DNA of 64,000 bases from Closterium sp. Naga37s-1 (GCA_947471745.1 CANJKZ010000512.1:1-64000), one strand, 5' to 3'; counted from the stretch's first letter, positions 1 through 11,663 are shown. A program made the numbers and translations. The notes: generated from the sequence alone by a model not told the origin.

Positions 1-3
1 GAG

Positions 4-1535
4 TCAAGAAGTAAGTAAGTGAGGCACAGTAGGCACAAGGCCTAGAACAGTACAGAAACGCTGGATGATCACAAGGCTGAAGCCCCTTGGTGAAGACATC
101 AGCAGTGTTGGCCCGAGTGGCCACGTAAGCAAGACGAAGCTGACCACGCTGCTGCAACTCTCGAGCAAGGAAGTAGCGCAGAGCGATGTGCTTTGTTTTG
201 TGCTCCAGTCTGTGCTCCTGACACAAGGCAATCATGGCCTTGTTGTCGACGTACATCACTGGAGGAGAACGAGGCGGCTCTCCCCAGGTCGATCAGCAGG
301 TAGGTGAGCCAGCGTAACTCCTGTGCAGCCATGGCCCCTGCGTAGATCTCAGCCTCACAACTGGAGCTGAGAACAGAAGACGAGCGGGTAGACCGCCAAG
401 AAACAGAGCCGGAGCCAAGGCTGAAGGTGTAACCCTGTGACGACCGCTGCGTAGCCAAGTCGTCAGCCCAAGAAGCGTCTGCATGACCAGTGAGGACAAC
501 TCGAGCCCGTCCTCCAAGCATGAGCCCCATGCCCGACGTACTGCACAAGTAGCGCAACACCCTCTTAGCAGCATCCATGTGCTCCTTCCTGTGTCGGCCA
601 GGAGCGACATAGCGTGCTAGGATGCCAAGAGGGTAGGCAAGGTCAGGTCGAGTGCAGGTCATCAGGTACATGAGGCAGCCCACAAGCTCTGGATACAGGC
701 CACTCGGCTCTACAGACTCGTCCGAAGGGTGGAGCTGAGAGCGATGTGACCGGTAGGCAGAGGAGTGGACTGTGGTGAGGAGTATGTGAAGCCGAAGCGC
801 TGAAGGACCTGCTGCACCATGTGTGACTGAGTCAAGGAAATGGTGCGCTGTGCTCTGTCCCGGGTGATCCGCATGCCAAGATAGCTTGTCAGCTCACCCA
901 GGTCTGTGCACGTGTGTCTCTTCTGCAGCTCCGACTTCACGTGGGCGAGTCCCTCAGTGTCAGCAGTAGCAAAGACCAAGTCGTCCTAAGTACACGAGAA
1001 TGTAGAACGGCGGCAGAGTGGTGTCGGTGCGTAGAAACAGTGATGGGTCAGCAATAGAAGGAGCAAACCCAAGAGCAGCAAGAGTCGTCCTCAGTGTGTC
1101 GTGCCACTCACGGGGTGCCTGGCGGAGACCGTAGACTGGCCGCCGGAGGCTCCACTGGGTACCAGCAGGAAACGACCTAGTGAAGCCAGGTGGGCGGCGC
1201 AGCCAGATCTCCTCGTGCAGGCTGCCCTGTAGGAAAGCAGTGCTGAAGTCAAGAGAGTGAAGCTCGTAGTCACGCTGAGCGGCGACGTGCAGCAGCACCC
1301 GAAGAGTGGTCATCTTCGGGGTAGGGGAGAAGGTATGGAAGAAGTCAACTCCCTGTCGCTGACTGAAGCCTCGTGCAACGTAACGCGCCTTGAAGACAGG
1401 CGGAGAACCCGGTGGCCGCTTCATCCTGAAAATCCACATGCCACTGACGATGTTCGCCCCCAGGCGGGGGAACCTCGTCAACGTAGGTGCCTGTGGACTT
1501 CCAGGAAGCCATCTCTGTGTCCATGGCTGTCTGCC
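4..1535 (-). pseudogene. Copia B reverse transcriptase and RNase H region, copy 1
   Basis: Reads as the C-terminal part of a copia polyprotein: RT from the WKSTGTYVDEVPPPGANIV region, then YLDD, then RNase H motifs (GHADASWADD, EAEIYAGAMAAQE, YVDNKAM). It is one 504-codon frame in copy 2. Here it is broken by extra bases near 63, 288, 729, 747, 986 and 1459. The extra C near 986 falls inside the YLDD catalytic box. All are one-base changes, so consensus errors are as likely as real decay. A TAG at 1537-1539, shared with copy 2, separates it from the upstream frame. Confidence 0.85.
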
Positions 1536-1536
1536 A

Positions 1537-3478
1537 CTAAGAGGAGTAGGGACCCTCTATCGCCTCTGCGTAAGAGCGCGGGGTCGGGATGTCTGGTGCA
1601 TCCGGGTCTCCCTCAGGGGCAAGCAGCATGGACACGAGATGAGGTAAAGCAGCGGCAAAGCACTCAAACTCCTCCTGTCTGTCCTCAAGGACGTCTGTGC
1701 TAAGAGCACACTCACCCCCGACGGATGGAGGACAGACAGACTCAGACTCAGACGCAGCAACAAGGCTAGCGGCGTAGTCTAGACGACAGGCGGCAGCAAA
1801 GTAAACAAGCTCAGCAACTAGAGCAGACGCAGCAGTGGACTCAAACGAAGGGTCAGTGACAACAGTGGCCAGGAAACGCGTGACAGTAGGACTAGCAGCA
1901 CGAAGGGAGTCAGACTCCGGGTCCGGACCGTCAGGAAGAGAGGACGCAGGAGGAGACGGCAGAGGGACACGCTGTGGAGCAGTGGAAGGACGCAGAGTCA
2001 TATAGTGAGTGCTGGGGACAGGAGGAGGACGCTGACGCGGAACACGACGACCAGTGCGGACTGCGCGAACAGGCGACTCTGGACGAGACTCAGGCGACGC
2101 AGGACGAGACTCAGGTGACGCAGGACGAGACTCAGGCTCACGACGCTCCGTAAGACCTCTAGTCGGTCCAGAGTAAGGAGAAGGACCAGGCAGTGGAGAG
2201 GCTGGCTGTAACTGCGACTGCGACTGGACAGGTGGTGGACTCAGTAAGGGAGGAGTAGGACCAGTAGAAGGCGGGAGGCCAAGAACCTGATGAAGGAGCG
2301 GAACGTAGTACGGCCGCGGCCGTGCAGCGCCTCCAGAACCAGCAGAGACAGCACCCGTACCCCCAGCTCCAGGGTCCCCAGCTACAACTCCCGCAGCACC
2401 ACCAGCTGCAGCACCTCTAGCAGCTCCAGCTCCAGCAGCACCTCCAGCATCAACAGCTCCAGCACAAGCAGCACCTCCAGTAGCACCAGCTCCAACTCCC
2501 GCTGCACCACCAGCTCCAGCACCAGTAGCACCTCTAGCAGCAGCAGCTCCAACTCCTGCAGCACCACCAGCTCCAGCAGCTCCAGTACCTCCAGTACGAG
2601 CACCTCTGGACCAGCGGCTCCAGAACCTCCAGCAGCTCCAGCACCAGCAGGACCTCCAGCAGCTCCAACTCCAGTAGCTCCAGCAACTCCAGTGCGAGCA
2701 CCTCCGGGACCAGCGGCTCCAGTGCCCCCAGTAGCTCCAGCACCAGCAGGACCTCCAGCAGCTCCAACTCCAGCACCTCCAGCAACACGGCGACAGCGCC
2801 GAGCGTACCACTCTCGCAGCTGCTGTGGAGAGAGGGACTCCCGCCGTGACAAGACACCCGGAGGACCTCCAGACACAGCACGCTCAGGCTCAGCACCCCC
2901 AGACGCAGCACCCCCAGGCTCAGTACCCCCAGGCTCCACACGCTCAGGCTCAGCACCCCCCAGGCTCCGCACCCTCAGGCTCAGCACCCCCAGACTCTGG
3001 AACCCCAGGCTCAGCACCCCCAGGCCCCGCACCCGCACCCGCAGGCTCAGCACCCCTAGCAGTACCAGAGTCGACAGCTACCTCAACAGGCTCGATAGGG
3101 TCTACCTGGGACACACCTGAGGGGGCAGGACCCTGAGGGGGGAGGGGGTCTACCGGAGGAGCACCTGGTGCTAGGAAGAGCGGCGGGGGGGGGAGAGGGG
3201 CAGTGCGGTAGGGAAAGAGACGGTAGTAAGATACCGACTCGTCAAACGTGACGTCCTGAGAGGACAGAACACGACGCGTGGTCGGGTGGTAAAACTGCCA
3301 CCCAGGCGCGTCAGGGGGGAAGCCAAGGAAGACGCAGGGAACAGCACGGGAGGACAGCTTGTCCGCGGAAGAATCGCGGACAAAAGCTCGAGATCCCCAG
3401 ACACGGAACACAGACGCATCGCCAACCTTCCCCGTCCACCGCCAGAGTAGGTGTGGTCTCCGGCAAGGAGACACGAGG
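1537..3478 (-). pseudogene. Copia B integrase C-terminus and Gly/Ala/Pro-rich linker, copy 1
   Basis: Equivalent to the uninterrupted 642-codon frame at 44512-46440. It holds the integrase C-terminal region (motifs TLRWTGKVGDASVFRVWGSR and PCVFLGFPPDAPGW), then about 300 residues of Gly-Ala-Glu-Pro repeats, then the acidic segment before RT. One-base changes near 2612, 2958 and 3437 split it into overlapping frames. The linker has no catalytic motif. Confidence 0.8.
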
Positions 3479-4792
3479 CTAAAGGTTGATCTGATGCGCA
3501 AAGTACTGAACCGCGAACGGCCACAGAAAATGGGGAGCAGCCGCATGGATCATGGACGTACGAGCGACGTCCACGACCATGCCAATGCGGCGCTCAGCAA
3601 TCCCATTTTGCTGTGGGGAGGCCGGAAGCGTGAACGTCTGGCGGATTCCCTCCGCACGATAGAAAGCCCTCAGAAGGTCGGAGGAAAACTCACCACCTCT
3701 GTCTGAGTGCAGACGCAGAACAGGAAGGTCCGAGCCGAAACTCTCGCTGAGCTGGCGATGGGCACCGCGGATCCAGTCGATCAACACCTCAGTGACCTCA
3801 CCCTTGCGGCGCAAGGGGAAGACTGTGGTGTAACACGAGTAGTCGTCAACGACCAGTAGGAAGTAACGCTCGTGACCCTGTCCACGGACACAGGCTGGGC
3901 CCCACACGTCCATGTGGAGAGTCTGCAGGGGAGCCTCTGTCGGAGGGAACTCGGAGGAGTGAGGAGCGGCGTGCTGCCGGCCCTCGACACAAGGAACACA
4001 GGTAGGCGCAGGCCCCGGAGGAAGGGGAGGGAGGGACCGGGGGAGACCAGAGACAAGGGTACGGGAGGCCATACCTCGAAGACGAGGCAGGGAGGGGTGA
4101 CCAAGGCGGTGGTGCCAAAGGAGAGTCTGGTGTGACAGAGGACGACACGAGCAGGGGGCAGACGCCGGACTAGACCTGGACGCAGCAGCAAATACCTGAC
4201 CAGACGCGGCTACCTGACCAGACGCAGCAACCGGAGGAGACGCAGTAGTCAGTGTGTACAGACTCGACCCAGGCCGACGGGTGAACGTGGCCAGGTGGCG
4301 GCCCGTCCGAGAGCAAGTGCAGTGGGTCACACGCTGACCTCCAGGGGTGAACTGGTCAACCCACACGTCCTGGAGGTCAGCTCCACTCACCAGGTTCGTA
4401 GAGAACGAGGGGAGGTGGAGTCCCGACAGCAAGCCTGACGGGGCTGCAGGACACGGTAAAACCGTGGAGGAGTGAGCAAGGACTGGACCCCCAGAGGGGT
4501 CAGCCAGGGAGACTGCGACCGGCCGATTGAGCGGCGTGAGTGTGGTGCTATCGCGAAAGAAAGAGCGCGAAGCACCGCAGTCAAGTGTGAAAGTGTGCAA
4601 GGCCTCAGTAGGTGCAGTACCAAAGAGAGCAGACTCACCAGCACCTGGAGCAGCAGACTCACTAGCACCTAGAGCAGCAGCCTCAATGCCCGGGTCGGGC
4701 GGTACACACAGGTAACAGTCACCCTCAGCACTATCAGTCACAGCATACATGGCAGCAAGGATAGCATCGAAATCAAGATCAAAGATAGCCAC
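3479..4792 (-). pseudogene. Copia B protease and integrase core, copy 1
   Basis: A 437-codon frame. Retropepsin motif LDCGASRSFFRD shows D-C-G-A in place of the D-S-G-A seen in family F. It is followed by the integrase zinc-binding H-H-C-C segment (LLWHHRLGHPSL ... CVPCVEGRQ) and the catalytic core: D in HMDVWGP, D in LHSDRGGEF, E in SPQQNGIAERRIG. The frame ends at TAG (3479-3481) where family F has CAG for Gln. The frame itself is identical in length in copy 2. Confidence 0.85.
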
Positions 4793-6059
4793 ATTTTGCT
4801 TAAGCAGATCACCCCAGCGAGGGAGCTCAACATCGTCAGGAAACTGGGCGCGCCAGGCAACAGTCAGGCGACCGAAGCAGCGCTTTGTAGTGTGTGGCAG
4901 CCCGCACGTCTCCCCACGGCGCCCGCCGGTGCGAAGAACGTAAGTGCAGGGACCAGCACCCCCAGACCTCCCACGCCCAGCGTACCACTCACGAAGCTGC
5001 TAGGCCGACGGGGTCTCACGGGAACGCGGCTGCTGCTGGCGCTGGCTACCACCAAAGCCTCCACGCTGTGCGGCTCCACCTCGACCAGCACCACCGCCGC
5101 CACCACCTCCACCACCGCTGCCGCTCCACCGCCGCTGCCGCTGCCTCCACCACCCCCACCGTCGCCACCGAAGCCCCTACTCCCACCACCACCCCCACCT
5201 CCACCGCCACCCCCTCCGCCTCCTCCACCGCCTCCACCGCCGCCCCCCACCGTCCCCTCCACCACCCTTGCCCCCCTTGCCCTTGCTGTTGCGGCGCCTC
5301 CCACTAGGAGCAGACGCAGCCCCGACCTCCTCAGTGCCAACGAGGTCGACAGCACCAGCAGAAGCAACAGAGGGGAGAAGGGGGACAGGGGAACACCCCT
5401 CAAAGAAAGGGGCACGAGGGTCGCCGCGAGAAGCACCTACAGCAACGATACTCTTCTCAGCTGCAGTGAGGCGCTCCTCTAGCAGGTCGACGGTGAGCTC
5501 GGTGGGGCAAAGGGAGAGAAAGTGGTCCCTGACTGAAGCAAGGGAGTCAGGGAGACGGGTGACTAGGTAGTAAAGGGTGATGTACATGGGGGGGGGGGTT
5601 CTTGGCACAGAACTCAGTGGGAAGCGCAGCGCGGTAGCGGGCGTCACTAGTGCGGAGGTGAGTAATGAGGTCAGCGACTGTAGCAAAGGCGGCAAGGTCA
5701 GGGAACAGGTACGGAAGCATGAGGCGGCTGAGGGCAGCAGTGGCAGGGGAGGAGTAGCGCGCTACGACAGCGTCATACAAAGACTTAGCAGTCTTGTACT
5801 GGCCAAAGTGCGCGCGCTCAGCAGACGGCAGGTGACTACGAACAGCTGGGCGAGCAACAGCATCACGAGTGGTCCACTGCGAGCGAACCGTACTGTCAGC
5901 AGTGGCAGCAGGTGCAGGAGAGACACCGGACGTGTGATCGAAAAGGGATACTCCGTCCTTAGAGTCACACCGAAGAAAGAGCTGCATGTCGTCAACCCAC
6001 ACATCAAAGTCAACCGCACGCCCCTCAGCATCAAAGGTAAGAACATTAGGGCTAGCCAT
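4793..6059 (-). pseudogene. Copia B gag, copy 1
   Basis: Starts at ATG 6057-6059 (MASPNVLTFDAEGRAVDFDV). The N-terminal two thirds match the gag of family F. A homopolymer frameshift near 5588 (the NPPPMYITLYYL motif), a poly-Gly stretch (about 5100-5260) and a TAG at 5000-5002 (CAG in F) break it. The start is chosen by agreement with F, whose single long polyprotein begins at the same methionine. Confidence 0.8.
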
Positions 6060-6127
6060 AGCGGCAGTAGCAGCAGTAGCAGCAGTGGGAACAGAAACAG
6101 CAGTAGCAGCAGGAGCAGTGCGGGCAG

Positions 6128-6850
6128 GGCAGTGCAGCTCAGTAGGGCGGCGCGGCTCGGCAGGGCGGCGTGGCTCGAAAGAGCGGCGCAGCTCGGCTGG
6201 GTGGCGCGGCTCGGCTGGGCGGCGCGGCTCGGCAGGGCGGCGCGGCTCGGCAGGGCGGCGCGGCTCGGCCCGGGCGGCGTGGGTGCTTACCAGGGGCGGG
6301 TGCAGGGCAGGGCCGCAGCTGGCGGTTAGGTCAGGGCCGCGACTGGGGCGGCAGCATGGCAGGGCCGCGACTTGGCGGCGGTAGAGCAGGGCCGCGACTG
6401 GGGCGGCTGAAGGGCAGGGCCGTGACGAGTCGGCGGCAGAGCAGGGCCGCGACAGGGCGGCAGCAGGGCAGGGCCGTGGCTGGGCGGTGGTAGAGCAGGG
6501 CCGCGACGAGCAGCGGCAGGGCAAGGGCCGCGGCGGGCGGCAAGGTCGGGGCCCGCGACGAGGGGCGGCAGGGTAGGGCTGCGACGGGCGGCTAGGGTAG
6601 GCCGCGACGGGCGGCAAGGCAGGGCCGCGGGTGGCGGCAGGGCAGGGCCGCGACTAGGCGGCTAGGTCGGGGCCGCGACGAGGTGGCGACAGGGCAAGGC
6701 CGCGACAGGCCGAGAAGGCAGGGGGCCGCGACGGGCCGTTAGGGGAGGGCCGCGACGGGCCGAGAAGGCAGGGCCGCGACGGGCGGCACTAGGGCAGGGC
6801 GCGCGACGGCGCAGGTGAGGCAGGCGCGAGGCGTGCTTCGGGCAGGGCAA
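6128..6850 (-). repeat. GC-rich tandem repeats in the family B leader
   Basis: Between PBS and gag lie two repeat arrays: about 15-bp units of the type ggcggcgcggctcgg (6140-6270) and looser units around gcagggccgcgac (6300-6790). Frames read through them because the units lack stops, but no conserved protein is seen. This is the untranslated leader of the element. Confidence 0.7.
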
Positions 6851-6907
6851 GAAAAAAAGGTTTTAATCATGGTGGGCCCTAAAAAAAATGTTCCCACGAG
6901 GGAACCT

Positions 6908-6920
6908 GCTCATAATACCA
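6908..6920 (-). promoter_or_regulatory. Primer-binding site of copia B, copy 1
   Basis: The minus strand directly after the LTR reads TGGTATTATGAGC, complementary to the 3' end expected for initiator tRNA-Met with a small insertion relative to TGGTATTAGAGC in the element at 27547-29062. Confidence 0.7.
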
Positions 6921-7051
6921 TGTCAGAATAGTGAAGGAACGAATGACTGAACTGGCAAGCAGGTGGGTACAAGTAGGAAACCTAAAAGTGTTGTACCTTA
7001 TATGAACTACCCCACTACAACCTACACAGACTATAGCATATAAGTTTGACA
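6921..7051 (-). repeat. 5' LTR of copia B, copy 1 (131 bp)
   Basis: Starts TGTCA and ends TGACA on the plus strand, so it has TG...CA ends. It is followed by agcgt (7052-7056), the right-hand target duplication. Matches 49892-50022. Confidence 0.85.
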
Positions 7052-7056
7052 AGCGT

Positions 7057-7624
7057 TGCTCACCAAGTTCGTCAAGAACGTGGGGAGGTGGAGACCTGAC
7101 AGAGAACCGGAGGGGACTGCTGGACACGGGAGGACAGTGGAGGCTCGTGCGACTACTGGGCGCCCAGTGGGGTCAGCCAGTGAGACTGGTACCGGTGCAG
7201 CAAGTGGTGTGAGTGTGGTGCAGTAACGAAAGAAACAACGTGACGCGCCTGAGTCAAGTGTGAAAGTGTGCAAGGCCTCAGCTGAGGCAGGACCTGTGGC
7301 GGGAGACGCACGAGCACCTAAAGCTGCAGCAGACTCACTAGCACCTGGAGCGGCAGCAGACTCACAAGCACCTAGTGCGGCAGCAGACCCAGAACCAGGG
7401 ACACATCGCTGAGAAAACAACTCACTATGCAGATGCGGGGAGAATGTCTCCTGCTGACTCTGCTGCCGCCGCTGTGCAGTACGCAGAAAACCAAAGCCTC
7501 CACCACCTGGACGGGCTCGCTGAATAACCCACTCGCAAAGTTGCTGCGGGGATTGCGTGTCCGGGAGAGGCTGTGGCTGCTGCTGTCCACCCCTAGCCGC
7601 TGTGACTACCGTGATAGTGGCCAT
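7057..7624 (-). pseudogene. Copia C gag/protease fragment, copy 1
   Basis: Short frame starting MATITVVTAARGG at 7624 and reading into retropepsin motif LDSGASRCFFRY. Compared with B and F, nearly all of gag is missing, so C is internally deleted between its first codons and the segment before protease. The frame is cut at 7056 by the insertion of B; the rest of C is at 41664-42624 next to copy 2. Confidence 0.75.
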
Positions 7625-7857
7625 GACAGGCAGTGACAGTCAGTAGCAGCAGCGCAAGGGCAGCAGTAGCGACTGCTGTAGTGACTGTGGAGGCCAGTAG
7701 AGTGCGTGGGCAGCAGGGCACAGGCTAGTGCAGTAACAGCAGTAGTGCCAGCAGTGGCAGCACGAGCAGCAGCAGCAGTAGTAGCAGCAGTCGTTGCAGT
7801 AGCAGTAGGAGCAGCAACAGCAGCGCTTAGCAGTAGCAGCAGCTCATGCAGCAGTGG

Positions 7858-8380
7858 CGCGCTGGGCAGCAAGGCGCACTAGCGCGTTTAGGGTTGCAGA
7901 GCGCGCTGGCGCGCTTAGTAGCAGGGCGCGCTGGCGCGCTGAGCTGCGGGGCGCACTGGTGCGCTGGGCTGCGGGGCGCGCTTCGCAGTGGGGCGCGCTG
8001 GCGCGCTTCGCAGTGGGGCGCGCTGGTGCGCTGAGCTGCGGGGCGCGCTGGCGCGCTTAGCAGCGGGGCGCGCTGGCGCGCTGGGCTGCGGGGCGCGCTG
8101 GGCTGCGGGGCGCGCTGGCGCGCTAGGCTGCGGGGCGCGCTGGCGCGCTAGGCTGCGGGGCGTGCTGGCGTAGGAGCTGCTCGCGGGCAGAAGGGGCGCG
8201 CAGGGCAGGGGCTGCTCGCGGGCAGCCGGGGCGCTCGGGGCAGGGGCTGCTCGCAGGCAGCAGTGGCGCACGGGGCAGGGGCTGCTCGCAAGTAGCAGGG
8301 GCGCGCGGGGCAGGGGCTGTTCGCGGGCAGCAGGGGCGCGCGGGGCAGGGGCTGCTCGCGGGCAGCAGGGGCACGCATGA
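7858..8380 (-). repeat. GC-rich tandem repeats in the family C leader, copy 1
   Basis: Units of about 18-26 bp built on gcggggcgcgctggcgcgct (7870-8165) pass into about 35-bp units containing ggggctgctcgcgggcagca (8185-8370). Copy 2 has one extra 8-bp subunit (ggcgcgct) near 50955. Confidence 0.75.
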
Positions 8381-8536
8381 CAGTAGATCAGCGCGCTAGG
8401 GCAGGCAGTGCGAGTAGCTGCAAAGCAGCGTGACACTGTGCAAGAGGGCCGGACAGCGCAAGGGCGCTTCGGGCAGGAGCTAGCGGAACGATCGGTGGGC
8501 CCTAAAAATCTAATAGGTTTCCTGCTCTAAATACCA

Positions 8537-8661
8537 TGTCAGAATCAAGTGTGCATGAATGATTGGATTAGCAAGAGTTGGGGTACAAGTACTAACCCTA
8601 GAAGTAATGTACCCCATAAGGAGTGCCCCACTATAGCCTACAAGTGAGATTGTACTTTGAC
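8537..8661 (-). repeat. 5' LTR of copia C, copy 1, with adjacent PBS
   Basis: Begins TGTCAGAATC on the plus strand and aligns with the LTRs of B and F (shared GTAC..CC..CCCCACTATAGCCTAC core). The inner flank (8524-8536) reads TGGTATTTAGAGC on the minus strand, an initiator-tRNA primer site. The outer end is TTTGACG, so the usual terminal CA is CG here. Confidence 0.75.
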
Positions 8662-8893
8662 GCGCTTCACCTTGAATATCCAGATGCCATTGTCAACGTT
8701 CACCCAAGGGGGAACTGAGTCGATGTAAGTGCATGTGGACCTTCAAGATGTCATGGATGCTATCCACTAAGAGGTCCAGCATCGCGAGACTGCTTCAGGG
8801 TATGTGTGAGGGGTCGGGATGTCAAGAGCATATAGGTCAGCCTCAGGGGCTAGCCGCATGGCACGGAGATGAGGAGCAGCGTGTGAGAGTGCG
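8662..8893 (-). pseudogene. Copia D reverse transcriptase fragment, copy 1
   Basis: On the minus strand this reads as a decayed start of a copia RT domain (the GTY..AVPP..N..GIWIFKVKR region and the preceding DIPTPHTYPEAVSR segment). It begins exactly where the C LTR ends, so C most likely inserted into D. Only this piece is left. Confidence 0.6.
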
Positions 8894-9222
8894 CTGCCAT
8901 TTAACATATTCTTATTTCCATAATTTTCCTTTATCTTATTCTCCATATTTTTCTCTTTTATTTGCACTTTATTTTACCTAAATCGGAATACTATTCCATT
9001 TTCTATATCATTCTATTTGTTTCACTTAATATTTTCGGCACCGACAGTATTTTGGCTCTATGGTAACTGAAACATACACCGAAGAGGGCAAGTGTATGAG
9101 ACGATAGCAGGCGTAACTATACATAGGGGCTAAGGCCTTGTCCCACCTCGAGGTTGTTTCTAGGGCGGATTGAGGACCGCCCTTGGGTTGTCCCGTATAA
9201 AGGAGAAACTCGACAACCACTG
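8894..9222. other. AT-rich non-coding stretch
   Basis: 8900-9025 is strongly AT-rich against the GC-rich elements on either side. 9026-9222 includes a tataaag and no coding signal. It may be LTR-type sequence of the decayed element to its right, but no repeat partner in the window (apart from copy 2) supports this. Confidence 0.4.
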
Positions 9223-9520
9223 TCATTTCTTGTCGTCATCTGACTTGATGCGCTGCAAAAGGTGTTGTTCCCTGTTGGCAGCTCTCCTAAACTTTTCAGC
9301 CTTGCCCGAGGTGCCCAGCTTTTGAGTCTTCATTCCCACTGCCCGCGTGTACAGCCTCGCATGCAGCCTAAAGGCAATTTCAATCTTCCGAAGGACATGT
9401 CGTGTTTGGAAGTTCGCCTGCGCACCCGGGACGTACAACATGTCGGGGACGAGGATATGCTTCGTCACCGCACTCAAAGAGGTGGGTATATGACCGCCCT
9501 ACATAAATTATACCATAAAG
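9223..9520 (-). pseudogene. Possible remnant of another copia family (G)
   Basis: The minus-strand frame contains ILVPDMLYVPGAQANF, which resembles the segment just after the protease in copia polyproteins (typically L.DVLYVPG...NL). No other domain is left. The assignment rests on this one motif. Confidence 0.35.
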
Positions 9521-10194
9521 ACAGCATGGTCAGGTGATGTGGCATTTATATAAAATGCTCCGTAGTCGTCGCCCCATGTTGTGTGCCATTCCCAGTGGCA
9601 GGCAGTGAGGCGGCAAGAACATGTGCTCATGCGTAAATGCCGCGACATGTTCCCGACAATTCTTGAGGGCCCGTCCATGGGGGCTTATTGCACTGTCATG
9701 GGCCCCGACATGGACGAGCTAGTGCCTCGTCTCGCCACAGAGGGCATCGTGTCACATCGCCTACAGGTGAGCAACAAAAAAAAGAGTGGATGCTCTGGTC
9801 AGCCCATCACATATGCGTCTATTTCACAAACAAACCATAACATCGGCTTGATTTCTAAATCACCATATATCACCATATAACCCCCATGTCCGTCCCATTC
9901 CCCGCTCCTGCCTGTGCAAGCAGGTGCACACTGTTGTTGCCATCACAAGGACGAAGGGCAGTCACCTAGTGGCAAAGTGGACTTTGTAAAGGCGAGTCCA
10001 TGGGGGGAATGGTTCTCGGACATCGCCATTCTTGCGCCATCCGGTGGATAGTGGAATGCGAGAACTCTCTTCATTGTCCACGCCGAGTCCCGGAGTGGCG
10101 AAGAAGTCAATTACACGTCCCAGAATGTGAGGATGCAATGATTTGCCCGCTCACCATGTGCAGGCAGCTCACCCCTGGCAGAGTGCCTAGCGTC
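9521..10194. other. Unassigned sequence left of copia E
   Basis: Moderate GC, short frames on both strands, none recognised. A frame at 9581-9880 could be an exon-like remnant since it is followed by a GTGAGC near 9766, but nothing identifies it. Confidence 0.3.
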
Positions 10195-10199
10195 CATGG

Positions 10200-10325
10200 T
10201 CTCAAAGTTAGAATGCAACGGAATGACTGAATTAGGGTTGGGAAGGATACAAATAGGAAACCTACCAAAGTTGTACTCACTAGAGAGTACCTCACTACAG
10301 CCTATCACAAGATTAACATTTGACA
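10200..10325 (-). repeat. 3' LTR of copia E, copy 1
   Basis: 126 bp, tctcaaagtt...catttgaca on the plus strand; minus-strand polarity begins TGTCAAATG. Differs from the 5' LTR by one base (ttagaat against ttcgaat). Confidence 0.88.
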
Positions 10326-10532
10326 CACCCCCATAGGCTAAGTGAGGGACATCAGAGCAAGCAAGGTGAACAAACGGTCACAAGACCAGTCAAGGCAAGA
10401 AGCAAAGCAAGCTCAGGGTGGATCTCAAGGACACCACACAAATTCCGAGCGCAGGCAAGCGGCCACAAGGCCAGTTCAAGAGTTCACTAGGATATATATA
10501 GGAAAGTACAACAAGCAGAGCAAGCAACAAGA

Positions 10533-11555
10533 CTACAGCAACCGAGGGCCTACCTCAACAAGCCCCAACTGCACACTGAACCTGTGGTGGTCACCAAGCG
10601 CCAGGGCCTTGGTGAAGACGTCTGCAGTGTTGGCCTCTGAGGCCACAAAGTCCAGGCGTGCCTGGCCGCATCGCTGCAGCTCTCGCAGGAGGAAGTACCT
10701 CACGTCAATATGCTTCACTCTGCTCTCCAGTCAAGGCTCTCGACAGAGGAGGATCATGGCCTTGTTGTCAGCGTACAAGGTCGGTGCAGAGCGAGGCCGC
10801 TAACCAAGGTCGGCAAGCAAGAAGGTCAACCAGCAAAGCTCCTGTGCCGCCATGGCACCAGCGTAGATCTCTGCCTCTGCACTGGAAGTAGCCACAGACG
10901 ACGACCGTGTAGACCTCCACAACACAGCACCAGCTCCCAGACTGAAGCAGTAACCCTGAGTCGAGCGCTGAGTCTCCACGTCGTCAGCGTAGGAAGAGTC
11001 GCAGTGACCAGTCAACGCCACTGGCTGAGTCCCTCCAAGCACAAGCCCCATGCCTGATGTAGTCGCCAGGTACTTCGCCACCCTCACAGGTGCTGTCCAG
11101 TGGACAGGACGGTGTCTCCCAGTCGCAACAAAGCGAGAAAGGATGCTGAGGGGAAAGGCGAGGTCCGGCCGAGTACAAGTCATCAGGTACATGAGGCAGC
11201 CCACCAGCTCTGCGTAGGGACCACTGGACTCAAAGGGCTCGTCCGGAAAGGGGCCAGTGAGTCTGTGGTCAACAGCAAGAGGTGTGGGCTGTGTGGTGGA
11301 GAACTGGAAGTCGAACCGCCGAAGGACCTGCTGCACCATGTGTGACTGAGTCAGTGTGATGGTGCGAGCGGCTCTGTCCCTGGTGATCTGCAGGCCAAGG
11401 TAGCGCTGCAGTGCACCTAGGTCAGTGCACTTGTGTCTCTTCTGCAGTTCAGACTTCACCTGAGCCAGAGCTGCCCTGTCTGCTGTGGCAAAGACCAAGT
11501 CGTCGACGTACACTAGTATAAAGAAAGGAGTGGAACCAGTGCGAACAAACAGCAA
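10533..11555 (-). pseudogene. Copia E RT C-terminal half and RNase H, copy 1
   Basis: RT motif LVYVDDLVFATAD with intact YVDD, then MTCTRPDLAF and RNase H motifs GHCDSSYADD and EAEIYAGAMAAQE. Two stops interrupt RNase H: a TAG after LADLG (about 10800) and a TGA where family F has CGA in the H-R-L-E-H-R segment. The last 61 residues (RYFLLRELQRCGQ ... EANTADVFTKAL) are still readable to 10533. Confidence 0.85.
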
Positions 11556-11663
11556 CGGGTCGGCAGAGGAAGGACAAAACCCAAGGTCACAAAGCGTGGA
11601 GCGAAGAGTGTCGTGCCACTCATGGGGCGACTGGCGGAGACCGTAGACTGGCCGTCTCAGGCT

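Larger units (their letters stand above)
1..7056 (-). mobile_element. Ty1/copia LTR retrotransposon, family B, copy 1 (3' end outside window)
   Basis: On the minus strand the order is 5' LTR (6921-7051), primer-binding site, GC-rich leader, gag, protease, integrase, a low-complexity linker, reverse transcriptase and RNase H. Integrase upstream of RT identifies Ty1/copia. The 3' LTR and polypurine tract are lost beyond position 1; copy 2 (42620-50027) shows them. Coding capacity is broken by in-frame stops shared with copy 2 and by about a dozen single-base indels specific to this copy. Confidence 0.92.

Noticed and set aside
4796..5482. Plus-strand Pro-rich 228-codon frame
   Set aside because: Complement of the poly-Gly run in copia B gag; same artefact at 47866-48543.
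6128..8380. Regular repeats considered as a CRISPR array
   Set aside because: Units are contiguous with no unique spacers, and the genome is eukaryotic.
7858..8436. Ala/Arg-rich frames on both strands over 20-bp repeats
   Set aside because: GC-rich repeat units without stops in the copia C leader; no protein motif.
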